Origin: Paragyromitra xinjiangensis
Lineage: Eukaryota > Ascomycota > Pezizomycetes > Pezizales > Discinaceae
Assembly: GCA_038503065.1 (NCBI GenBank)
Contig: JBCAMK010000015.1
Coordinates: 496,001-560,000 of the forward strand
Reading direction: 5' to 3'
DNA length: 64,000 bases
In this document: positions 59,389 through 64,000 of the stretch, piece by piece
How the letters are laid out: each line of letters starts with the position of its first letter
Numbering within the stretch: the first letter of the stretch is position 1
Program-made: the position numbers and the translations under genes
The notes under the pieces: model-generated
Told to the model about the DNA's origin: nothing
The model's input: only the letters and a program-made list of their open reading frames with translations
Database searches by the model: none

Positions 59389-62248
59389 AATATCAACTGT
59401 AACCAAGTTTCCTGGTTATTTTTGGGGGTGATATTATGTTATGAGTACATGTACTCGACTAGTGTGGACCCTGTAACTATTAATCTCAGAATGCGAGTCT
59501 ACGGTCATGAGGGTCCATCCCATCACTTACCCCTCTCCAACGCTTGACGATAATTCTATAGATTAACAGCACATCAGTATGACCCGCATCTGCATGTATG
59601 CATGTAGTAGATCTTGTTGAAAGTTACACCGAAATAGAAGACAAGCGAGATTCCACATAATTCCCAAATCCCCAGATATAGTGCTCCACTCCCTGGAAGC
59701 CGATGCTCTGGACGGCATCTGCCGATTATTTCAAAATACTAGAGGCCCTCACAATGTGTACACGCATGCATGACGTACATTCTTTCAACTACTTCCATGT
59801 TCCCGTCATGAGTATGATCCGTCCGTACCGGCAGAGCAAGCGGGGTGAAGTCATCGGCTCGTCCCGGCAAAGAGGCTCTAAAGTTAGGAAAGTAGGGTGG
59901 ACTCGATCCAAAACCTATATCGGTATTAATTGCAATTGTGGTGCCGATTGGTGACTACTCTCTGTTGCATCCATCTTATGAGGTAATAATCGGGAGTTGG
60001 ATCATCCAAACTTCTCATATATACATGTAGTAGCTCCATGATTGGTATGACGATCAAAATTAGCTGCATCGATGTACTATCAATACCTATCTTTCCGGGG
60101 GAAATTTTGAGCTGAAAGGGCTCCAAAACGCCGCTGACGATGTCGAGCACGGCATAAATTCTCACGGATCGTTTCGGGCTTATCTAGACGAGAGAGGGTG
60201 AGAAGCAGGTTGGCGAAGACCGTGGGGTAGTGATCTTTGTTGAGGGATATGAGATATTTGAGGAGAGATTATGAGCTCCCATAAATACTAGGATTGCATT
60301 AGTGAAGATATGCGTGAGCTAGTGATGACATTTTTTTTTGTGAACTTGATGCTTAATCAGGGTTTGGCGAGCTTCCTCATGAATGAGAATCGAATTTTTG
60401 CAGGACATGTAACAGAATTAGTACCAGGTCCTAGTAGAAAATTTGTAATTGAAACGAAATAATCCAAGTAGGGGAACCAAAAGAGCGTCAAATGACATAG
60501 GTAGCTCACCACTAGCACTATCTTTCTTTTCTACCCCTCTAGCGGTTCGGCCAAAAAACAGAACGTCAACAATACCCCATGAGAGTTTTGCTAGGATAAT
60601 AAAGTTGTGGGCGTAAGGTGGACGGCTTGATCTTGGGGCTGAATACGAGTGACCTTCTATGACTCAGTGTGCCTGAACCGCCGTCTTGGCCGTCTTGGCA
60701 AGAAATTGAGAATTTACTGACCTTAAGGCTAAAGGAATTAATTGTGGCTAGTAATTCTTTGTGTTTTCTCTTTGGTGTCTCATAGATTGTTATCATTAAC
60801 AAGATGTTAGTGTTAAACCGCTAGCTAGTATAAATTGCATCGTAACGGCGTGACAATTAGTAGCAGAGAAATCCTCATTTGAAATAGGATTTCCAAGAAT
60901 AGTAAATGACCCAGAGCAGTTGTATCTGCTTAGGTTTACCAGAAATAGTGACTTGTTGGGTCCGTTGCCCAGCTAGCTAGGCTAGTCGTATTGCGTGAAT
61001 AGTGATATGATCTTCTACCTTGGCGGCCGTTGGGACCCTGCCGGAGCCGTGCGTCTGTCACCGGATAAAGAAGTCCCGTGGCTCGGGAGAGAAGGGAAGC
61101 GAGATGTCTTGGTGTATTTACTGCACGTTCCTCCTTAATCATGGTCGGCTCGAAGAATCTAGTGGCTATCACTAGCAAAAATCTCCGAGAACATCTCTTT
61201 GATACGTACCTGACCGCGTCTACTTCTCCTGGTATACGGGACCTAGTGTAGTATGTTCGCACCGACCAGAATTACTCAAACGCTCAGGACTTCACGTATC
61301 AGGATATTCCACCGATAGATCGATCAGCACGGAAGAACGTGCCACCAGATGGGCTGATGTTGGTGAGACCCAAAGCTCATGGAAAAACGTGCACTATCAG
61401 AATGCGGATCGTCGTTTGACCTCGGTTGTTGTTCCGTCGGGTCTACGGAAAGCACCAAGAATTGAAGGTGCCGACAAACCGAGCTTGGTAGAACGGGCAG
61501 ATCTGTGAATTGCTTAGAGGATGAGCGGGAGAAAGTGCTGTTGTGGTGTATGTCAATCATTGATAAAATCAGATTCTCGGATTTTATTAGTGGCTAACCG
61601 GAAGGAATGGGGGAAAGGTATCAAATGATCCGTTAGATAACATCATAGATCACCTAGGTAGCCTACACACTTGAATAGTGAGAGTATGAAAGAAAATTTC
61701 TTAGAATCTAGCCCGTTCTCTACCTTCAAGTCACCTGTTATCTACCGAGTATTAACAGATCAACATCTGTTTGGATGGATAGGGTGGCTCTGAAGACCAT
61801 CTACAATTGGCTTCTCGGTATGCTTGATGATGATGGGGCTTTGCGTAACGCCTTTGCTTCAGTATTGAACCAATAATGTGGTTAAACCCAACCTGTTTGC
61901 TAGAGGCTGGAGCCGAATATTCGTTTACTGTTACATGTAATTTAAGTAGCCAAGCCCTTGTACCCTTTGATACGTTAATATACTGCTGCCGACGTAACTC
62001 GTATGAATCAGTCACCAAACTAAATAGAACATCCAGAGAGACCAACGGTAAGCCGTGGGCAAGAAACAAAATCCAGAAGCTAAAAAGAACTTGATGCCCT
62101 AGGACAGGCATCACCAAGGCGGGTGATCATCTATGACCCATTTCAACATCACGTGAGCGCTTCAAGTACCAATAGCGTCACACCACGACCTGATGCAACG
62201 TCCTCTGCAATCCATCTCAACCCTTACCACGAACCAACCAGCAACAAT
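59389..62248. other. 2.9 kb gene-poor spacer
   Basis: It contains TACATGTA at 59446 (centre of a 14-bp palindrome), 60022 and 61931, and a decayed frame at 61141-61508. Otherwise nothing recognised. Confidence 0.45.
61141..61508 (+). pseudogene. Decayed reading frame, origin unknown
   Basis: From ATG 61141 a protein-like frame (MVGSKNLVAITSKNLREHLF, then DTYLTASTSPGIRDLV) meets a TAG at about 61249 and continues (YVRTDQNYSNAQDFTYQD). From about 61325 a second frame (EERATRWADVGETQSSW to KPSLVERADL) reads equally well to TGA 61506-61508. One stop and one frame change suggest a broken gene or element remnant. I recognise no family. Confidence 0.3.
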
Positions 62249-62879
62249 ATGCCTTCACACGGTAAAGAGGTACCTCTGCTCAAGCGAGTAGCTATTTTGA
62301 CCTTACACTGGTATGGCGATAAGAATTGGATTGAAATTTCCACGTTATTGAAAGTTCATCCAGAGACGGCAAGGGCGATTTGTGTTAGAGCCAAGGTATC
62401 TGAACCCTATCTGCGGTGTGATTTTGTTTTTGGTATGGGGTGTGGAGTTGAGCTAATGGTCTATGTGGGAGTAGGAGAGAGCTACAGATCCGAATGATTT
62501 CGATGATGTTCTTCAGCATTTGGAGAATTTAGAGCGGCCTAGAAAAGATAAAAGCCAACGCGAAGAACACCCTGCGGTAGGACATAGGGCTTCTAGAAAA
62601 CCGCAAGTGTCGGCGGTGACAATTGGGTCCGAGGAAATGGAAGTTTTAGAACAGCTAGGTCAACATGAGGGTCAACATAAAGATCAACGCAAGAATCAAC
62701 ATAGAGCCCAAAATCTAGCTAAAGTCAAACATAAAATCTCGAATGCGACGAACGCGTCGACGGAATCTAAGGAACTAGAAATTTTGGAGGAAGATCTCTC
62801 TTTGGTAGGGAGTACTTTTGTAACCTGTCGTGGAAGTCTTGAAGGTGTAACAATGATGAGAGATATGGATTGGAGGTGA
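62249..62879 (+). CDS. Orphan protein with helix-turn-helix-like N-terminus, 183 aa
   Basis: Two exons join in frame: 62249-62395 and 62475-62879 (79-nt intron, GAGCTAATG branch site, GGGAGTAG acceptor). Residues about 10-50 (LLKRVAILTLHWYGDKNWIE and ISTLLKVHPETARAICVRAK) have the spacing of a trihelical helix-turn-helix: helix, loop with Trp, helix, turn, recognition-like helix. The second exon is polar, with a Gln/His-rich repeat (GQHEGQHKDQRKNQ) and an acidic stretch. DNA binding is possible but unproven. A similar layout occurs in domesticated transposase N-termini. No neighbour gives context. Confidence 0.6.
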
Positions 62880-64000
62880 AGGTAGGGGCATTGGTGGTTT
62901 ACGCAATATTTGGGCGTATAGGAGAGGAAAGCTGGCCATCTCGAGCATATTCTGAACCAAGCCCTCAGATATAGTGTACCTTTCATACTGATGCATTTTT
63001 ATTGGGGTTGCCATTCATAAACTACATGTACATGTAAATGTATGAGGCTGGCGTGGACATCGTGTAACGTTAACTACTCCAAACACTAATCTTGTTTGAG
63101 CGGCTCTCCACGTGATGCGCCAAAAAGCAAAAACGAATAATACATTTTTACTGTGCAATACCAAACGCAACGATAACTCTAGAAAATTGCAAACTTCTCA
63201 CGGTCGAAAAAGTGGTGTATAGCTTGAAATTTTACGCTTCAATCTCAAGCTGTTTTTAGGAGTTCTTTCTCGGTAGTTGTGAGCAGTTGAAGATCGGTTT
63301 AGCTAGTAGCATTAAAATGGGAGGGTCAACTAACATCACGTCGCGTTGAAAGCTGTGATAACGCAATTCACGCCGACAGATTCGCCATTCTCATTTTAAG
63401 CCCAAATATTACGACATCCCCCAAAGAAACTCAACAAGCTTTCGCTCAAGCATCCAATACCATCGTCTCGGCCGTGGTACTCTGTCCGCTGCGATAAACA
63501 CAAGGTTTCCCTTATGCCACGAACTTCCATCCTCGACAGCTTAGGTGCTAGTATTCTGCTCCATCGAAATAAGTGACTCTTTCAAAACCATTGACTTTTC
63601 TACTTATCAAGCTCCAGATCTTTCTCTAGCTGGACTTTCCTGAAGTTTTCTCCTTCTTGGAATACTCGCTACTACCTTGGGGTCATTCTGCTGGTTCTCT
63701 ATCCTCCGGTTTAGTGGGAAGATAAACTGCATATGCGTTTCAGCTTTTATCAGGTGTAAGGAGGAGGCGGAGGAGGAGGAGGGTGTGGGTAATCTCGGAC
63801 GGCAAACTGAACGTAAAAGCAAGAAGATGATATTGGGAACCGCGGGGATAGTGTGCTGGAGGAAGGCTAGTTGGTGAAGTCGAGGAGGAAGGAGGACAGA
63901 TGTGTGAGGGATGATGGGGATGATTCTGTAGGGCAAGAAGTGTTTGTGGGTAGGAGAACATACCAAAGAAAGGGTGGGCATAAGGGTAGTTGTGGCAAGA
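62880..64000. other. Right-edge spacer
   Basis: It contains two overlapping TACATGTA sites (63023-63036). The last 350 bp are GC-richer and purine-skewed (GGAGGAGG runs), perhaps the promoter or edge of a gene beyond the window. No gene can be supported. Confidence 0.45.

Overview
The window reads as nuclear DNA of a filamentous ascomycete (Pezizomycotina; class not determinable from sequence alone). Genes carry many short introns (about 47-79 nt) with GT-AG ends and CTAAC/CTAAT-type branch sites. The recognisable proteins are the fungal versions of Swd3/WDR5, Isc1, Gdt1, Yae1, Aim11, Mcm21/CENP-O, an SLC33-type acetyl-CoA transporter, DPP5 and a DEAD-box helicase. Most reported gene models were assembled by hand across introns, with the reading frame checked at every junction.

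Layout. 0-4 kb: a possible partial gene at the left edge, a damaged F-box-like locus and an orphan gene. 4-28.6 kb is the gene-rich block: a tRNA-Gly(UCC); a TRFH + Myb telobox telomere-repeat-binding protein (minus); a small basic protein (minus); COMPASS subunit Swd3 (minus); a 3.4 kb gap; Isc1 (plus); Gdt1 (plus); a second tRNA-Gly(UCC); divergent yae1/aim11; mcm21 convergent with aim11; the acetyl-CoA transporter; a 2.2 kb spacer with a MITE; and a nine-exon secreted dipeptidyl-peptidase 5. 28.6-38.3 kb is gene-poor and repeat-rich, holding several inverted-repeat elements, a non-LTR retrotransposon tail, a second copy of the MITE and a two-exon protein with an SH3-like segment. 38.3-56.2 kb alternates orphan genes with spacers: a 446-aa protein, an 81-aa Tyr/Ser/Asn-rich protein, a long Q-rich coiled-coil protein, an 85-aa predicted secreted protein, a 612-aa coiled-coil protein, a MITE with TA flanks, and an 11-exon DEAD-box RNA helicase containing a GC-AG intron. 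56.2-64 kb is again gene-poor, with a repeat fragment, decayed reading frames and one two-exon orphan gene.

Function. The conserved genes are housekeeping: telomere and chromatin (TRFH/Myb protein, Swd3), kinetochore (Mcm21), sphingolipid turnover (Isc1), Golgi Ca/Mn transport (Gdt1), Fe-S protein maturation (Yae1), mitochondria (Aim11), ER acetyl-CoA import, secreted proteolysis (DPP5) and RNA helicase. They do not form a biosynthetic cluster. The less ordinary content lies in the spacers: at least two MITE-like families, small genes that open-reading-frame scans miss (47.3-47.7 kb and 41.0-41.4 kb), and a marked excess of the palindromic octamer TACATGTA, found only outside the recognised genes.
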